Source: Pseudomonadota bacterium (lineage in GTDB: Bacteria; Pseudomonadota; Gammaproteobacteria; Burkholderiales; Gallionellaceae). Taken from it: a stretch of DNA of 63,857 nucleotides. Positions 41,237 to 53,850 of the stretch are shown in pieces. A program made the translations under genes and the position numbers. The notes beneath the pieces were generated by a model. It did no database searches. It had not been told where the DNA came from and saw nothing but the letters and a program-made list of their open reading frames with translations. The stretch is taken from NCBI GenBank assembly GCA_021783995.1, contig JAJXTH010000011.1, positions 1 to 63,857 of the forward strand, read 5' to 3'. Numbering within the stretch: position 1 is the first letter of the stretch; every line of letters starts with the position of its first letter.

Positions 41237-41857
41237 ATGAAGCCTTCCAAAACCAGCAAACAATGGATGCGTGAGCATGTCAGCGATCCTTTCGTGCAGC
41301 AGGCGCAGAAAGACGGATACCGTTCGCGCGCTGCCTACAAGCTTCTGGAGATCGATGCGCGGGATCACCTTTTCAGGCCCGGGCTGGTTGTCGTGGATCT
41401 TGGGGCGGCACCGGGCGGATGGTGTCAGGTGGCGGGAAAACTCGTGGGGGATACCGGCAAGGTGGTCGCGTTAGACCTGTTGCCCATGGAGCCTTTGCGA
41501 GGAGTTGATTTCATACAGGGCGACTTTCGCGAGGAAGAGGTATTGGAAAAACTCGAATCCTGCCTGCAGAACAGGCAGATAGGGCTTGTAATTTCGGATA
41601 TGGCCCCCAATTTCAGCGGGGTGTCCCAGCTTGACCAGGATCGCGTGATATATCTGGCTGAACTTGCGATGGAGTTTGCCTTGAAGCATCTGAGCCCTGA
41701 GGGAAGCTTCCTGGTCAAGGTTTTTCAGGGTTCGGGATTCGAGGCCTACGTGAAATCGATGCGCAGCCGCTTTGCGAAGGTGGTTGTACGCAAACCCAAG
41801 GCCTCGAGGGACAGGAGCAGCGAAGTGTATCTTTTGGGCACAGGGGTGCTTGAGTAA
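41237..41857 (+). CDS. rlmE: 23S rRNA (uridine-2'-O)-methyltransferase RlmE (FtsJ/RrmJ)
   Basis: A 206-residue methyltransferase acting on U2552 of 23S rRNA. It shows [11 protein letters not shown] with the catalytic Lys, the SAM motif [15 protein letters not shown], a catalytic Asp in [11 protein letters not shown] and the Lys/Glu of the K-D-K-E tetrad in [12 protein letters not shown]. It directly precedes ftsH, as in E. coli. Confidence 0.95.
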   Translation: MKPSKTSKQWMREHVSDPFVQQAQKDGYRSRAAYKLLEIDARDHLFRPGLVVVDLGAAPGGWCQVAGKLVGDTGKVVALDLLPMEPLRGVDFIQGDFREEEVLEKLESCLQNRQIGLVISDMAPNFSGVSQLDQDRVIYLAELAMEFALKHLSPEGSFLVKVFQGSGFEAYVKSMRSRFAKVVVRKPKASRDRSSEVYLLGTGVLE

Positions 41858-41912
41858 TCAGCCGATACATAGTTTAATGGCATACCTCAGTGGTGCATTT
41901 TAAGGAATTATC

Positions 41913-43814
41913 TTGAACAACTTCAAAAGTATTGCAATCTGGCTGGTCGTGGCGCTGGTTCTGATGACCGTGTTCAATCAGTTCAATTCGCGCCAGCAGA
42001 TGACGTCGCAGGCTCACCTCGACTATTCCCAGTTCCTGGACGAGGTCAAGAAGGGCGAGATAGCGAAGGTGGTCATCGAAGGCCGCACGCTGAATGCGAC
42101 GACCACGGAAGGCAAGCATGTCAGCACCTATGCGCCGAGCGACCTGTGGATGGTTTCGGACCTCCTGAAAAACGGCGTCAGCATCGAGGCCAAGCCCGAG
42201 GAGGAACAATCCTTCCTGATGAGCGTGTTCGTTTCGTGGTTCCCGATGATCCTCCTGATCGCGGTATGGGTGTTCTTCATGCGCCAGATGCAGGGCGGCG
42301 GCAAGGGCGGCGCTTTCTCGTTCGGCAAGTCGCGAGCGCGCATGCTGGATGAGGCGAAGGAGCGCGTGACATTCGCGGATGTTGCAGGCTGCGACGAAGC
42401 CAAGGAGGAGGTGTCCGAGCTGGTGGATTTCCTGCGCGATCCGACCAAATTCCAGAACCTTGGCGGGCGCATTCCGCGCGGTGTGCTGATGGTGGGTAGC
42501 CCGGGCACTGGCAAGACCTTGTTGGCAAAGGCGATCGCGGGCGAAGCCAAGGTGCCTTTCTTCTCGATCTCGGGGTCCGATTTCGTCGAGATGTTCGTAG
42601 GTGTGGGCGCTGCCCGCGTTCGAGACATGTTCGAGCAGGCCAAGAAGCAGTCGCCCTGCATCATCTTCATCGACGAGATAGACGCGGTCGGCCGCCAGCG
42701 CGGCGCAGGCCTGGGGGGCGGCAACGACGAGCGAGAACAGACATTGAATGCGCTGCTGGTCGAGATGGACGGCTTCGAGGGCGCATCAGGCGTGATCGTG
42801 ATCGCCGCGACCAACAGGCCTGATGTTCTGGATGCTGCACTCTTGCGTCCAGGCCGCTTCGACCGCCAGGTAGTGGTGCCGTTGCCTGACATACGCGGCC
42901 GCGAACAGATACTCGCCGTACACATGCGCAAGGTACCCTGCTCTCCCGATGTCGATGCAAGCGTGTTGGCGCGCGGAACGCCCGGCATGTCCGGTGCCGA
43001 TCTGGCGAACCTGGTCAACGAGGCAGCGCTTTTTGCCGCGCGTCGTGCCAAGCGTTTTGTCGAAATGGACGATTTCGAGGCAGCCAAGGACAAGATCTTC
43101 ATGGGCGCGGAGCGCCGTTCCATGGTGATGCCGGAAGAAGAGCGCCGCAACACGGCCTATCACGAATCCGGCCACGCGCTGGTTGCAAAGCTGATGCCCA
43201 AGACCGATCCTGTGCACAAGGTGACGATCATCCCGCGCGGACGTGCACTGGGCCTGACGATGCAACTGCCATCCGAAGACAGGTACAGCATGGACAAGGA
43301 GCGCATCCTTTCCACGATCGCTGTGCTGTTTGGAGGCCGCATCGCCGAGGAAGTGTTCATGCACCAGATGACCACGGGCGCATCCAACGATTTCGAGCGC
43401 GCGACCGACATGGCGCGCAAGATGGTCACGCAGTGGGGTATGTCTGATGCGCTGGGCCCCATGGTGTATGGCGAGAACGAGGGAGAAGTGTTCCTGGGCA
43501 GGTCTGTCACGACACACAAGAACATTTCTGAAGCGACGATGCAGAAGGTTGATACCGAGATACGCCATATCATCGATCAGCAGTATGCGCTGGCGCGCGA
43601 CCTGATAGAGACGCATCGCGACAAGATAGAAGCGATGACGGCCGCGCTTCTGGAGTGGGAGACGATAGATGCCGACCAGATCAACGACATCATGGCAGGC
43701 AATCCGCCGCGCCCACCCAAGCCAAGCCAGTCGGCGCAGGCGCCCAAGCCTCCCAAGGACGAGACGCCTGCCGCGCCTGCGGTAACACCCACACAGCCGG
43801 CTCAGGAAATGTAA
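41913..43814 (+). CDS. ftsH: ATP-dependent zinc metalloprotease FtsH
   Basis: A 633-residue membrane-bound AAA+ protease. Two membrane helices (about 5-22 and 105-122) flank a periplasmic segment. The AAA domain has Walker A GSPGTGKT (195-202), Walker [13 protein letters not shown] and the second region of homology [13 protein letters not shown]. The zinc site is HESGH (417-421). The C-terminal tail is Pro/Lys-rich. The start is TTG at 41913 behind AAGGAA. It degrades short-lived and misassembled membrane proteins. Confidence 0.96.
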   Translation: MNNFKSIAIWLVVALVLMTVFNQFNSRQQMTSQAHLDYSQFLDEVKKGEIAKVVIEGRTLNATTTEGKHVSTYAPSDLWMVSDLLKNGVSIEAKPEEEQSFLMSVFVSWFPMILLIAVWVFFMRQMQGGGKGGAFSFGKSRARMLDEAKERVTFADVAGCDEAKEEVSELVDFLRDPTKFQNLGGRIPRGVLMVGSPGTGKTLLAKAIAGEAKVPFFSISGSDFVEMFVGVGAARVRDMFEQAKKQSPCIIFIDEIDAVGRQRGAGLGGGNDEREQTLNALLVEMDGFEGASGVIVIAATNRPDVLDAALLRPGRFDRQVVVPLPDIRGREQILAVHMRKVPCSPDVDASVLARGTPGMSGADLANLVNEAALFAARRAKRFVEMDDFEAAKDKIFMGAERRSMVMPEEERRNTAYHESGHALVAKLMPKTDPVHKVTIIPRGRALGLTMQLPSEDRYSMDKERILSTIAVLFGGRIAEEVFMHQMTTGASNDFERATDMARKMVTQWGMSDALGPMVYGENEGEVFLGRSVTTHKNISEATMQKVDTEIRHIIDQQYALARDLIETHRDKIEAMTAALLEWETIDADQINDIMAGNPPRPPKPSQSAQAPKPPKDETPAAPAVTPTQPAQEM

Positions 43815-43871
43815 AAAGCGGGATCGAGGATTGAGCGCTGCTCACTCCTCTCTCCTCTCTCCTCACTCCTG
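43815..43871. repeat. Pyrimidine-rich low-complexity spacer between ftsH and folP
   Basis: The last 30 bases before folP are almost pure C/T, built of CTCCTCTCT-type units. No Shine-Dalgarno is visible before the folP ATG, so folP may rely on another start or on upstream translation. Confidence 0.5.
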
Positions 43872-44693
43872 ATGTTCCACTGTGGGCCATATCGATTTGA
43901 TCTCTCTCGCCCATTGGTGATGGGCATCCTCAACGTCACGCCTGATTCATTCTCTGATGGAGGTCTTTACAATCAGCGCGATGCCGCGGTACGCCGCGCA
44001 ATGCAGCTTGTCGAGGAGGGTGCTGACATCATCGATGTCGGCGGGGAATCGACGCGGCCAGGCGCACTACCGGTCGGATTGCAGGAAGAGTTGGAAAGGG
44101 TACTTCCAGTCATCGAGGCATTGAAAGGCGTTGCGGTCTCTATCGATACATTCAAGCCTGAAGTCATGAAGGCGGGTATTGCTGCAGGGGCAGCGATGAT
44201 CAACGACATCGATGCGCTGCAGGATCGTGATGCGATGAAAATAGTTTCGGGGAGCAATGCAGCGGTATGTCTGATGCACAAGCAAGGCAGTCCGCAGACC
44301 ATGCAGCATCAACCGGCATATCGCGATGTGGTGCCGGAAGTGAAGAGATTTCTGCAGGCGCGCAAGGAAGCTGCGCTGGCGGCTGGCATCGCTCATGAAC
44401 GCATCGTCATCGACCCCGGGTTTGGTTTTGGCAAGACATTGGCGCACAATCTCGAACTCTTGCGCAATCTCGAAGAATTCAGGGAATTGCGCGTGCCGAT
44501 ACTCGCCGGGCTTTCGAGAAAATCCATGCTGGGCCAGATCACAGGACAGGATGCGCAGCACAGGATGCCGGCAAGCGTGGCAGCGGCACTGATCGCCGTC
44601 CAGCGCGGCGCTTCCATCCTGCGCGTGCACGACGTGCGGGCGACGGCGGACGCAATGAAAATATGGGATGCAGTTGACAGGGGGATGACATGA
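43872..44693 (+). CDS. folP: Dihydropteroate synthase
   Basis: A 273-residue TIM-barrel enzyme joining p-aminobenzoate to the pterin pyrophosphate, the target of sulfonamides. The pterin-site blocks [25 protein letters not shown], and the DPGFGFGKT phosphate-binding segment are intact. No Shine-Dalgarno precedes the ATG. The stop overlaps glmM by four bases, the conserved ftsH-folP-glmM order. Confidence 0.94.
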   Translation: MFHCGPYRFDLSRPLVMGILNVTPDSFSDGGLYNQRDAAVRRAMQLVEEGADIIDVGGESTRPGALPVGLQEELERVLPVIEALKGVAVSIDTFKPEVMKAGIAAGAAMINDIDALQDRDAMKIVSGSNAAVCLMHKQGSPQTMQHQPAYRDVVPEVKRFLQARKEAALAAGIAHERIVIDPGFGFGKTLAHNLELLRNLEEFRELRVPILAGLSRKSMLGQITGQDAQHRMPASVAAALIAVQRGASILRVHDVRATADAMKIWDAVDRGMT

Positions 44694-46045
44694 GCAGAAA
44701 GTATTTCGGGACGGATGGCATACGCGGCCGCGTCGGAGAATTTCCGATCACGCCGCAGTTCGTGATGACGCTGGGCTATGCCGCTGGGCGTGTTCTGGCT
44801 GGAGCCGAGCATACGACGGGCGAGCGATCTGCGGTGCTGATAGGCAAGGATACGCGCATCTCGGGCTACATGCTCGAGTCGGCCCTTCAGGCGGGTTTGA
44901 TCGCCGCCGGCATAGACGTGTACCTTGCAGGCCCCATTCCTACCCCTGCCGTGGCATACCTCACGCGCGCGCTTCGCCTGCAGGCGGGCATCGTGATCTC
45001 CGCTTCGCACAATCCTTTCGAGGACAACGGCATCAAGTTCTTTTCGGCAGGCGGCAGCAAATTGCCCGATAACGTCGAGCAGGAAATCGAGGCCGGACTG
45101 GATCAGCCGATCAGGATCGAGTCCTCTGACCAGCTAGGAAAGGCGCGCCGCCTGGACGATGCGGTCGGTCGTTACATCGAATTCTGCAAGGGGACATTCC
45201 CTTCCGCGATGAATCTGCGCGGCATGAAGATCGTCGTGGACAGCGCTCATGGCGCGACCTACCACATCGCGCGCAGCGTCTTCCACGAACTGGGCGCGGA
45301 AGTCTTTGCGATCGGCGTGCAGCCCGACGGCAAGAACATCAACGACGGATATGGTGCGACTGCGCCTGCAAATCTGCAGAAGGCTGTGCTTGAGCACCAC
45401 GCGGATATCGGCATCGGGCTGGATGGTGACGGAGATCGCCTGGTGATGGTGGATGGTTCGGGGAAACTCTACGATGGCGACGAGCTGCTGTATGTGATTG
45501 CGCGTCACCGCAAGGAGCAGGGCAAGCTGCAGGGCGGCGTGGCAGGCACACTGATGACGAATCTCGCGTTCGAACACGCGATGAAACAGATGGACATTCC
45601 CTTCATGCGCGCAAAGGTGGGCGATCGCTACGTGATGGAGCTGCTGCAGAAACAGGGATGGCAGCTGGGTGGCGAGAATTCGGGTCACATCATCTGTCTG
45701 GACAAGCACAGCACGGGGGATGGCATCGTGTCTGCGCTGGAAGTGCTGCATGCGCTGAGAACCAGAAAGCAGAGCCTGGCCGAAGTCTCGGAAGGCTTGA
45801 AGCTCTATCCGCAGATACTCGTCAACGTGAAGATTGCACGGGGCGTCGACTGCCTAGCTCATGCGAAGGTGCAGGAAGCTGTGACCCTGGCAGAGCGCGA
45901 ACTCAATGGCTGCGGGCGTGTGCTGCTCAGGCCTTCGGGTACCGAGCCGCTGTTGCGCGTGATGGTGGAGGGCGAGGACAGAAGCCTGGTCGAACAGTGC
46001 GCAAACCGCATCGCTGATGCAGTGCGCAAGCAGGCAGCGGCCTGA
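44690..46045 (+). CDS. glmM: Phosphoglucosamine mutase
   Basis: A 451-residue alpha-D-phosphohexomutase that makes glucosamine-1-phosphate for UDP-GlcNAc. FGTDGIRG is at the N-terminus, the phosphoserine loop SASHNP at 104-109, the metal loop DGDGDR and the phosphate-binding [12 protein letters not shown] near the end. Its TGA abuts the stop of the convergent gluQ (TGATCA). Confidence 0.96.
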   Translation: MSRKYFGTDGIRGRVGEFPITPQFVMTLGYAAGRVLAGAEHTTGERSAVLIGKDTRISGYMLESALQAGLIAAGIDVYLAGPIPTPAVAYLTRALRLQAGIVISASHNPFEDNGIKFFSAGGSKLPDNVEQEIEAGLDQPIRIESSDQLGKARRLDDAVGRYIEFCKGTFPSAMNLRGMKIVVDSAHGATYHIARSVFHELGAEVFAIGVQPDGKNINDGYGATAPANLQKAVLEHHADIGIGLDGDGDRLVMVDGSGKLYDGDELLYVIARHRKEQGKLQGGVAGTLMTNLAFEHAMKQMDIPFMRAKVGDRYVMELLQKQGWQLGGENSGHIICLDKHSTGDGIVSALEVLHALRTRKQSLAEVSEGLKLYPQILVNVKIARGVDCLAHAKVQEAVTLAERELNGCGRVLLRPSGTEPLLRVMVEGEDRSLVEQCANRIADAVRKQAAA

Positions 46046-46933
46046 TCAGGATTGAAACTGCATGCAGCCCGAAAGCCTTTCGGGCCGCCAATTTTCTATC
46101 GCCCATGCCAGCATATTCTCCATGCCGGCAGATCGCAGGTGGTCGGGGGGCTGTTGCCTTAAAAACAGCAATACCTTAAACATCGTCAGGGGGCTTTTCT
46201 CGGCGGGTCTGGCGAGCGTCTGCTTGCTCAACTTTTCTCCTTGCGCATTCACCGCGATAGGCAGATGCATGTAGACAGGCGAGGGCAATCCCAGCAGCCT
46301 TTGCAGATGCAACTGGCGGGGAGTGGATTGGAGCAGGTCTGCGCCGCGCACCACGCGGGTGATTCCCTGCTCTGCATCGTCGATTACCACGGCGAGCTGA
46401 TAGGCAAAGAGATTGTCTGCGCGTTTGATCACGAAGTCTCCGACCACGCTTTCGAGCCGCTGCGAGACATGTCCCTGTAGCATGTCATCGAAGTCGATCG
46501 GTTCATCGTGCGTGCGCACGCGCCAAGCCCTGCCTTCGCGATCATGGAGGATGCCGTTCCTGCAGGTGCCTAAATAGACCGGGCCCTCTATGCCGTGTAG
46601 CGCGGAATCCAGCACCTCGCGCCGCGTGCAGCAGCAGGGATAAGCTGCGTTCATGTCCTGCAGCCGCTGCAGTGCGATTTCGTAGTCTGATGTGCGCTGA
46701 CTCTGGTATATCACGGGCTCGTCGCTCATGATGCCGAATGCGGCGAGCGTCTCCAGGATATCGTCCGCTGCGCCAGGCATGGTGCGCGGTACATCCAGGT
46801 CTTCCATGCGCAACAGCCAGATGCCATCGTTATGCTTTGCATCCAGGTAGCTTGCGACGGCCGCAACGAGCGAGCCGAAATGCAGCGGCCCTGTGGGGGA
46901 GGGCGCGAAACGGCCGCGATAGGCAGTGGTCAT
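46046..46933 (-). CDS. gluQ: Glutamyl-Q tRNA(Asp) synthetase
   Basis: A 295-residue truncated glutamyl-tRNA synthetase without an anticodon domain. It puts glutamate on the queuosine of tRNA(Asp). The start RGRFAPSPTGPLHFGSLVAA carries the HIGH-like motif and EKLSKQ is the KMSKS-like motif. A cysteine cluster (PCCCTRREV) plus a later Cys (LGTCRNG) and Tyr fit the zinc site of this family. It is downstream of clpA on the same strand by ten bases. Confidence 0.93.
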   Translation of the reverse strand: MTTAYRGRFAPSPTGPLHFGSLVAAVASYLDAKHNDGIWLLRMEDLDVPRTMPGAADDILETLAAFGIMSDEPVIYQSQRTSDYEIALQRLQDMNAAYPCCCTRREVLDSALHGIEGPVYLGTCRNGILHDREGRAWRVRTHDEPIDFDDMLQGHVSQRLESVVGDFVIKRADNLFAYQLAVVIDDAEQGITRVVRGADLLQSTPRQLHLQRLLGLPSPVYMHLPIAVNAQGEKLSKQTLARPAEKSPLTMFKVLLFLRQQPPDHLRSAGMENMLAWAIENWRPERLSGCMQFQS

Positions 46934-46943
46934 CCTGAAAAGG

Positions 46944-49193
<2,250 letters not shown>

Positions 49194-49194
49194 T

Positions 49195-49503
49195 TCAAAT
49201 TTCCTCCATGCCGCATCGCAAAGGATGCCCGTGCTGTTGTGCAAACTCACTCACCTGCGAGACCTTGGTTTCGGCCACGTCGCGCGTATATATCCCGCAG
49301 ACAGCCGATCCCTGGTTGTGTATTTGGAGCATGAGCTGCTGCGCGCGTTCACTGTTCAGTGAAAAAAAACGCCGCAAAACCTCTATGACAAATTCCATCG
49401 TCGTGTAATCATCGTTGAACAGAATCACCTTGTACATGCCAGGCGGTTTTGTCCTTGCCCTTTCGGGCGCCAGTATCGTGTTGCTGTCTCGTTCTTGGGA
49501 CAT
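49195..49503 (-). CDS. clpS: ClpS adaptor (N-end rule)
   Basis: A 102-residue adaptor that brings proteins with bulky N-terminal residues to ClpA. The binding-pocket blocks [19 protein letters not shown] and [17 protein letters not shown] are canonical. The start [13 protein letters not shown] at 49503 gives the normal length with the flexible N-terminal tail; the 31 upstream codons are not conserved-looking. It is in operon with clpA. Confidence 0.94.
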   Translation of the reverse strand: MSQERDSNTILAPERARTKPPGMYKVILFNDDYTTMEFVIEVLRRFFSLNSERAQQLMLQIHNQGSAVCGIYTRDVAETKVSQVSEFAQQHGHPLRCGMEEI

Positions 49504-49600
49504 ACTCTTTATGCAGGATATTTTGACACTAATATACATCGTTATGTTGGAGATTAGCGATAGTTTTTCAAGCCTGTTCTGCAGATTACGCATCATTCAT

Positions 49601-49630
49601 TTGACAAATGCGATAAAACGGGAGTTAAAT
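49601..49630 (+). promoter_or_regulatory. Sigma-70 promoter for the cold-shock gene
   Basis: A perfect TTGACA (49601-49606) with an 18-base spacer to TTAAAT (49625-49630). The start point near 49637 gives a leader of about 105 bases that is strongly structured. Confidence 0.7.
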
Positions 49631-49636
49631 ACATGC

Positions 49637-49741
49637 TGGTGTTTGATTCGAAGTATCTGCAGGACTGGTTTTGCCGTGTGCGATCTTAGATTCAAACAGT
49701 TCGCGGGGGGGCCCCGTTTTTTCTTGTAAGGAAGTTTTCAC
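49637..49741 (+). promoter_or_regulatory. Structured 5' leader of the cold-shock gene
   Basis: GTTTGATTCGAAG (49641-49653) can pair with CTTAGATTCAAAC (49685-49697) in 11 of 13 positions, closing a 31-base loop. A second hairpin CGGGG-GGG-CCCCG (49704-49716) followed by six Ts looks like an attenuator. The ribosome site AAGGAAG (49728-49734) comes after. Cold-shock genes are often controlled through such leaders; the mechanism here is inferred. Confidence 0.5.
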
Positions 49742-49945
49742 ATGGCAACTGGTACTGTTAAATGGTTCAACGACGCAAAGGGTTTCGGCTTCATTACTCC
49801 CGATGATGGCAGCGAAGATCTGTTCGCGCATTTCTCTGCAATCAACATGAGCGGTTTCAAGTCGCTCAAGGAAGGCCAGAAGGTCACCTTTGAAGTAGTT
49901 CAAGGTCCAAAAGGCAAGCAGGCTTCCAACATCCAGACACCATAG
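49742..49945 (+). CDS. Cold-shock protein (CspA family)
   Basis: A 67-residue OB-fold single-strand nucleic-acid binder. The RNA-binding motifs KGFGFI and LFAHF are present after the typical [15 protein letters not shown] start. It likely acts as an RNA chaperone; whether it is cold-induced cannot be read from the protein. It has its own promoter, a structured leader and a strong terminator, so it is monocistronic. Confidence 0.95.
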   Translation: MATGTVKWFNDAKGFGFITPDDGSEDLFAHFSAINMSGFKSLKEGQKVTFEVVQGPKGKQASNIQTP

Positions 49946-49967
49946 GTTAGACCTGATGCTGGACAGG

Positions 49968-49989
49968 CCCGGCTGAGCCGGGTTTTTTT
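49968..49989 (+). terminator. Rho-independent terminator of the cold-shock gene
   Basis: CCCGGC-TGA-GCCGGG followed by seven Ts. Confidence 0.92.
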
Positions 49990-50093
49990 ACGCCTGTCGA
50001 TTGGGAACGGCGGGCTCGTTCGTCGCAAGGTGCTGTAGTTTTCCGGTGCATCCTGACAGGTATATAATCCGGGCCTGACTTGCGGGTGATGAG

Positions 50094-52280
50094 ATGAATA
50101 AAATCGTCAAATACGGTCTGTTGGGCACAGGCGCCGTGGCAACGCTGGCGGCAGTCCTTGTCGCATATATTGCGGCGACATTCGATCCCAGCGACTACAA
50201 GGACGAAATCACCCATGCGGTGCAGGAAGACATGCACCGTACACTGCATCTCAATGGCGACATCAGGCTGCGTCTGTTTCCCTACATAGGCGCGAGCCTA
50301 GAGCACGCCTCTCTTTCCGAATACGACAGTGAAAAGAGCTTTGCGTCTATCGATACGCTCAAGGTTTCGCTCGAGCTTTTTCCGCTTTTGCGACACGAGC
50401 TGATCGTCGACGACGTGATCGTCAAGGGCCTTTCCGCGAACATCGTGAGGCACAAGGACGGCTCGACCAATCTCGATGATCTGTTCGGACAGAAGGAAGA
50501 GGGAAGCAAGAAACCGTTCAAATTCGACATTGCATCTGTGCTTATCAAGGATGCGCGCATATCCTATCTGGACGAGGGGGCGGCAGCGCAGTACGCGCTG
50601 AATGTTGAGAAGCTGGAGACGGGGCGCATCGCGCCAGACACGCCCGTGAAGATCGAGCTCGCCGCAGATGCCAAAGGCAAGAAGCTCGATCTCAACACCC
50701 GGCTTGCGGGCGTTCTGACTTTCGATTCGGGAAAAAAACAGTACGGCATCGCCGACACCAGGCTCAGGGTCACGGGTGCGGTGCAGGATATCTCGGATCT
50801 CAAGATGGCTGCATCCGGCGAAATCGACGCGGATCTTGCATCGCGTGCGATTCATGCAAAGGAGTTCGAGCTCGATGCATCGGGGATGAGGGACGGTTCT
50901 CCCTTTGATGCCAGGCTTGCGCTACCTGAATTGCAGGCATCCAGGGGGAAGATATCCGCGCGGCAGCTGAAGCTGGATGTCAAGCTGAATAGTGGAAACC
51001 TGGTCGCTGGCCTTTCCCTGCCGGACCTCTCGGGCGACGCGCAGTCATTCAGCGGCAGCAAGTTGCTTCTTGATCTTGCGCTGCAGATGCCAGACCAGGC
51101 TTTGAATTTCAAGCTCGCTTCCCCCGTTTCGGGAGGTCTGGATTCCGAACGGCTCAATCTGGATCAGCTTGTTGTAGCAGTGAGCGGGCAGTTCGACACG
51201 CTGCCCGGAAAGACAGTGAAGAGTGAAATGAAGGGAAGCCTGAACATCGATGGCAGGGAAAAGACGCTGCAGGCAGTGCTTGCAGGCAGTTTCCTGCAGA
51301 GCAGGGTCAGCGCGAAAATCGGCATATACGGATTTTCCGACCCTGAGGTGAAATTCGATGCCGATGTGGACCAGTTCGACGCTGACATGTATATGCCGAA
51401 GAGTAAGAAGACTGAGTCTCCCGACCGACCTTTCGATCTCTCGTTCTTGCGCAAGCTCAACCTGGATGGCAGCCTGAACCTGGGCAGGCTCACTCTTGAA
51501 AACATCAAGGCAAGCGATTTGAAGCTGAACATTTCTGCGCATCGGGGAATCCTTCGCGCAAGCCCAATTTCGGCGAAGCTTTATCATGGCAGTGCAAACG
51601 GCAGTCTGATTGTTGATGCAAGCGACACCCCTGCATTTGGCGTCGATGCAAACCTGAGCGGGATGGATATTGCAGCACTTACCCGTGACGCAGCGAATTT
51701 CGACATGCTGGAAGGTGTCGGCAGCGTTGCAGCGAAGATATCCATGCAGGGGAGCGGGGTGAGCAACATGAAGAAATCGATGTCGGGAAATGTCTCGCTG
51801 CATCTTTCGAATGGCGCGATCAGGGGCTTTGATGTCGCAAGAGCATTGCGCGAGGCGAAGGGAGTGCTGACGGGTTCAAGGACCGAGGCAGCCAGCCGCA
51901 GCGAGAAGACGGATTTTTCAGAGCTCAAGGCGAGTTTCAAAATAGACCGCGGCGTGGCGCACAACGAAGACCTTATGCTCAAGTCCCCGCTGCTTCGCGC
52001 AGCAGGTTCGGGCGACATCGACATAGGCCAGAGTAGCATGAACTACCTTGCAAGAGTCACGCTTGCTGGCACGCTGGAAGGGCAGGGTGGACGGGAAAGC
52101 GTGCGCGGGATCACCGTGCCGGTGCGCATCGCTGGACCGTTTGACGGCCTGAAATACACGCTGGACTTCGGCGCGATGGCGAAGGAGGCGGCGAAGCAGA
52201 AGCTGGATGAGGCAAAACAGCAGATCAGGAGCAAGGCGCAGGAACAACTGAAGGACAGCCTGAAAGGCTTGTTCAGGTAA
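50094..52280 (+). CDS. AsmA-family protein
   Basis: A 728-residue protein with one N-terminal membrane helix (about 7-29) and a long periplasmic beta-rich part. The N-terminal block (DEITHAVQEDMHRTLHLNGD, DIRLRLFPYIGASLEHASLS) and the C-terminal module with VRIAGPFDGLKYTLDFGAMA are typical of AsmA. Members of this superfamily are implicated in outer-membrane assembly and phospholipid transport. A helical, Lys/Gln-rich tail ends the protein. It lies between the cold-shock gene and the pilin cluster and is not coupled to either. Confidence 0.88.
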   Translation: MNKIVKYGLLGTGAVATLAAVLVAYIAATFDPSDYKDEITHAVQEDMHRTLHLNGDIRLRLFPYIGASLEHASLSEYDSEKSFASIDTLKVSLELFPLLRHELIVDDVIVKGLSANIVRHKDGSTNLDDLFGQKEEGSKKPFKFDIASVLIKDARISYLDEGAAAQYALNVEKLETGRIAPDTPVKIELAADAKGKKLDLNTRLAGVLTFDSGKKQYGIADTRLRVTGAVQDISDLKMAASGEIDADLASRAIHAKEFELDASGMRDGSPFDARLALPELQASRGKISARQLKLDVKLNSGNLVAGLSLPDLSGDAQSFSGSKLLLDLALQMPDQALNFKLASPVSGGLDSERLNLDQLVVAVSGQFDTLPGKTVKSEMKGSLNIDGREKTLQAVLAGSFLQSRVSAKIGIYGFSDPEVKFDADVDQFDADMYMPKSKKTESPDRPFDLSFLRKLNLDGSLNLGRLTLENIKASDLKLNISAHRGILRASPISAKLYHGSANGSLIVDASDTPAFGVDANLSGMDIAALTRDAANFDMLEGVGSVAAKISMQGSGVSNMKKSMSGNVSLHLSNGAIRGFDVARALREAKGVLTGSRTEAASRSEKTDFSELKASFKIDRGVAHNEDLMLKSPLLRAAGSGDIDIGQSSMNYLARVTLAGTLEGQGGRESVRGITVPVRIAGPFDGLKYTLDFGAMAKEAAKQKLDEAKQQIRSKAQEQLKDSLKGLFR

Positions 52281-52454
52281 GGCTGCACAGTCCAGCTCTT
52301 TCGTCGGCTTTAACTGCCCGCCTGTCGGCGCGCGTCTGACCTGTGTGAAGGCGCTTGCCGTTCGTCGTCCTTTTTGTACCTCTTGTGCATGAGATTCTGG
52401 CGGGCTGCTGTCATTCTAGCTATTCTATGATCGTGTGTATTTCCTGAGGCGATC

Positions 52455-52835
52455 ATGAAACCCGAATCACAAGCCGGTTTTACCCTGATAGAGTTGATGG
52501 TCGTGGTTGCCATCGTGGGCATCCTCGCGCTGATCGCCTATCCGAGCTACCAGGATTCCGTGCGCAAGGGTCATCGCAGCGATGCGCAAAGTTACATGAT
52601 GAGTACCGCGCAACTCGAGCAGCAGTATTTTACCGACAATCGTTCCTATTCCAGCACGTTGGCTGCATCGTCCGTTCCTGCATCGGTGTCGCCCTACTAT
52701 ACGATATCGGTTGCAGTAACTGCCGGGCCTCCTCCGGGTTATACGATCACCGCGACCGCGATCGGCTCCCAGGTCGCGGATGGCAATCTGACGCTGGACA
52801 ACTTCGGAAACAAGACGCCGAGCTCATCATGGTGA
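52455..52835 (+). CDS. pilE: Type IV pilin-like protein (PilE)
   Basis: A 126-residue prepilin. PilD would cut after Gly8 in QAGFTLIELMVVVAIVGILA, leaving Phe1 and Glu5, followed by the long hydrophobic helix. The body has the PilE minor-pilin pattern SYQDSVRKGHRSDAQSYMMS. No disulfide pair is present at the C-terminus, so it is more like a minor PilE than a major PilA. It heads the cluster and overlaps fimT by seven bases. Confidence 0.88.
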   Translation: MKPESQAGFTLIELMVVVAIVGILALIAYPSYQDSVRKGHRSDAQSYMMSTAQLEQQYFTDNRSYSSTLAASSVPASVSPYYTISVAVTAGPPPGYTITATAIGSQVADGNLTLDNFGNKTPSSSW

Positions 52836-53284
52836 CGCGTACGCAACACGGATTCACGATGATAGAGATGCTGGTGACGCTGAGCATCGTGGGCATACTG
52901 GCAATGCTTGCCGCGCCAGCATTTACATCGTTCATTGCGAGCCAGAAGATCAAGACATCGGCTTCGATGCTGCAGTCTTCGCTGCTTTCCGCCAGATCCG
53001 AGGCGCTTAAGCGCAATGCCGACGTGATCGTATCTCCTGTCGGCGGGCAATGGGCGTCCGGCTGGACGGTTGCGGTTTTGGCAACCAGCGAGGTGCTTTC
53101 CAGCAACAATCAGGGCACGCAGGCCGTGATCTCGGGGCCTGCCAGCATCGATTACAACAATGCAGGGCGCGTATCGTCGGGCGGCGGTTCAGCATTCAGG
53201 TTTTCCTCTCCCTCAACAAGCGATATCCGCTGCCTAAACATCGGATTGTCGGGGATGCCGACGATCACCTCGTCGGGGTGCTGA
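52829..53284 (+). CDS. fimT: Minor pseudopilin FimT/GspH
   Basis: A 151-residue prepilin cut after Gly8 (HGFTMIEMLVTLSIVGILA, with Glu5). The C-terminal domain is of the GspH type, with SLLSARSEALKRNADVIVSP. Minor pilins of this set prime fibre assembly and may bind DNA in uptake systems. pilV starts two bases after its stop. Confidence 0.9.
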   Translation: MVTRTQHGFTMIEMLVTLSIVGILAMLAAPAFTSFIASQKIKTSASMLQSSLLSARSEALKRNADVIVSPVGGQWASGWTVAVLATSEVLSSNNQGTQAVISGPASIDYNNAGRVSSGGGSAFRFSSPSTSDIRCLNIGLSGMPTITSSGC

Positions 53285-53286
53285 TC

Positions 53287-53850
53287 ATGAAAACGGCAGA
53301 TCGCAATCTTGCAATTCCGGCGAGTCAGCGGGGCTTCATGCTGCTCGAAGTGCTGATCAGCATCATCATCCTGGCCTTCGGCCTGCTTGGTTTGGCTGGA
53401 TTGCAGCTCAAGGTACAGAGTTCGGAGACTGAGTCGTATCAGCGCGCGCAGGCGATACTGCTGACCGAGGAGATGGCCGACATGCTGAGTGCAAATCGCA
53501 CCAATGCGGCAAGCTATGTGACCACGAGCCCGCTTGGAACCGGAGATGGCGAGCCTTCGAGCTGCACTGGACTGACTGGCGTGCAGCTCGACGAATGCAC
53601 CTGGAGCAATCAGCTCAAAGGAGCAGCCGAGGTCAACGCGGGAACAAACGTTGGGGCGATGACGAATGCCGTGGGTTGCATCGAATCTCTGGGCGGATCT
53701 CCCAGCGTATACCGCGTGACGGTCGCATGGCAGGGCACGACGCAGCTGAATCCGCCTGCACTGACCTGCGGCCAGAACCTCTTTGGCAATGACGGCAATC
53801 GCCGCGCCATTGCCTCTCTCGTCACCATAGCCAATCTGACCGCGCCATGA
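53287..53850 (+). CDS. pilV: Type IV pilus minor pilin PilV
   Basis: A 187-residue prepilin with a 16-residue leader cut in QRGFMLLEVLISIIILAFGL. The following SSETESYQRAQAILLTEEMA and DMLSANRTNA segments are the PilV signature. The start at 53287 is used; the longer open frame upstream lies within fimT. It overlaps pilW by four bases. Confidence 0.92.
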   Translation: MKTADRNLAIPASQRGFMLLEVLISIIILAFGLLGLAGLQLKVQSSETESYQRAQAILLTEEMADMLSANRTNAASYVTTSPLGTGDGEPSSCTGLTGVQLDECTWSNQLKGAAEVNAGTNVGAMTNAVGCIESLGGSPSVYRVTVAWQGTTQLNPPALTCGQNLFGNDGNRRAIASLVTIANLTAP

